A stretch of 64,000 nucleotides of DNA from NCBI RefSeq assembly GCF_902459485.1, contig NZ_LR699119.1, positions 620,001 to 684,000 on the forward strand, written 5' to 3'. Shown piece after piece: positions 63,145-64,000 of this stretch (the stretch's first letter is position 1; each line of letters opens with the position of its first letter). This DNA is from Aquicella siphonis (lineage in GTDB: Bacteria > Pseudomonadota > Gammaproteobacteria > DSM-16500). Position numbers and translations under genes: made by a program. The notes beneath the pieces were generated by a model. That model worked only from the letters and a program-made list of their open reading frames with translations. It was not told where the DNA came from and ran no database searches.

Positions 63145-64000
63145 ATGAGATTGAGCGCGGATCAATACAGGTTTTTGACTGGCTACCAGGCGGATAATCA
63201 GCTGCGGGATTCTTTCAATCAGCTGGCCGTTGATATATTCAAGCTTTCCTTTGAAGACTGGTATCAGTCGGGTTTCTGGAAGGAAAAGTATATTCCTTAT
63301 ACCCTGTTTGATCAGGGCAGCGCGGTTGCCAATGTGTCTGTGAATATCATGGATTTTTATGTATTCGGCAGGCGGCAGCGATATATTCAAATCGGTACAG
63401 TAATGACCGCTATGAAGTATAGGAATCAGGGATTATGCAAGTTTCTAATGGAGCATATTCTTGATCAATGGAATACCAGGTGTGACCTGATTTATCTTTT
63501 TGCCAACCATTCTGTATTAAACTTTTATCCGAAACTGGGTTTTACCCGTGTTAAAGAATATGAGTATTTTAAAGATATAAAAAAAGGCAATGCATCAGGA
63601 AGTTTTGAAAAGCTGGATATGAAAATACAGGGAAATAGAGACAAACTCTACGAATATGCAAAAAATTCATATCCTATAAGTGTGCTGTCTATGCATGAAA
63701 ATGCTGATCTCGTGATGTTTTATGGCCTTACAATTTTAAGTGAATGCGTTTATTACCTACCTTTACTGGACGCTATTGCAATCGCGCAAGTTAATAACAA
63801 TCAACTCGTATTATACGATGTTTTTTGTAAGGCTGAAGTTGATCTGGAGGAAATAATTAATATATTACTATTACCGTGTAAGGGAGCAGAAACCATTGTT
63901 TTGGGCTTTACTCCCAGAGATTGCTCATCATTTGAGTCAAGAGAAATTGCAAACGATGATGCGTTATTCATCCGAAAAGGAAAAACAGGCGTTTTTACAG
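63145..64000 (+). CDS. GNAT-family acetyltransferase, 3' end outside window
   Basis: An open frame of 285 codons begins at ATG 63145, after an in-frame stop nine bases upstream, and has no stop before the window ends. YIQIGTVMTAMKYRNQGLCK (GNAT acetyl-CoA site, R-N-Q-G-L) and VLNFYPKLGFTRVKEYEYF are typical of GNAT N-acetyltransferases. An extra C-terminal part (about 165-285) is a second domain, possibly a duplicated GNAT-like half as in SCP2-type or Eis-like proteins. Substrate unknown. Confidence 0.85.
   Translation, partial: MRLSADQYRFLTGYQADNQLRDSFNQLAVDIFKLSFEDWYQSGFWKEKYIPYTLFDQGSAVANVSVNIMDFYVFGRRQRYIQIGTVMTAMKYRNQGLCKFLMEHILDQWNTRCDLIYLFANHSVLNFYPKLGFTRVKEYEYFKDIKKGNASGSFEKLDMKIQGNRDKLYEYAKNSYPISVLSMHENADLVMFYGLTILSECVYYLPLLDAIAIAQVNNNQLVLYDVFCKAEVDLEEIINILLLPCKGAETIVLGFTPRDCSSFESREIANDDALFIRKGKTGVFT

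Noticed and set aside
1..64000. CRISPR array or restriction-modification locus
   Set aside because: No regularly spaced direct repeats were seen and no methyltransferase motif accompanies the YhcG nuclease.

Overview
The window reads as a chromosome segment of a host-associated gammaproteobacterium of the order Legionellales, most like Coxiellaceae/Aquicella. The basis is the housekeeping gene content and order (rpsB-tsf-pyrH-frr-uppS-cdsA, bamA-skp-lpxD-fabZ-lpxA-lpxB, pilABCD-coaE) combined with many genes of eukaryote-like or effector-like type: a calpain-like protease, an F-box/ankyrin protein, a YopT-type protease, a very large ankyrin protein with protease-like motifs, and a PTP-type phosphatase. 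Species assignment is inference; no 16S gene is present.

Layout. 1-11.0 kb: the end of one short-chain dehydrogenase and a complete second one, tRNA-Lys, a heat-shock cluster (clpB, uspA, cbpA, cbpM), a secreted PTP-like phosphatase, a MazG-type pyrophosphohydrolase, a GDSL hydrolase broken by a -1 frameshift at a run of seven A, a small secreted protein and a calpain-like protease. 11.1-24.3 kb: sodB and map on the minus strand, then the translation/envelope block rpsB to lpxB on the plus strand. The dxr and rseP genes often found between cdsA and bamA are absent. 24.3-30.5 kb: four helical or HAD-like proteins of effector type behind a PmrA-like box. 30.6-37.3 kb: yacG, zapD, coaE and the type IV pilus genes pilD-C-B-A, all on the minus strand. 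37.5-40.2 kb: a multi-pass membrane protein and a LysR regulator.

40.4-47.7 kb is a genomic island: it starts at tRNA-Thr(CGT), carries a truncated tyrosine recombinase and IS3/IS256 remnants, and ends at a degenerate copy of the tRNA-Thr 3' half. It holds a YhcG-type nuclease, an F-box/ankyrin protein, a SnoaL-like/HxlR pair, a nucleotidyltransferase-like protein and a decayed calpain-like gene. From 47.8 to 59 kb the AT-rich accessory DNA continues with further effector-like genes: a ~1.5-kb-residue ankyrin protein with two candidate His-Asp-Cys modules, a YopT/C58-type protease, a serine beta-lactamase-fold protein, and a protein with the Thr-x5-Cys...His signature of CheD/CNF/BLF1 deamidases. 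59-64 kb has small metabolic or unknown genes (GNAT acetyltransferases, LysE exporter, P-loop NTPase), the last running off the window.

The most interesting thread is a probable secreted-effector repertoire. Two sites match YTTAAK-N5-YTTAAK exactly and a third matches with one change. Each lies just upstream of an effector-like gene or operon, over the expected -35 region, as expected for PmrA control of Dot/Icm effectors in Legionella and Coxiella. No Dot/Icm gene is in the window, so secretion is inference.
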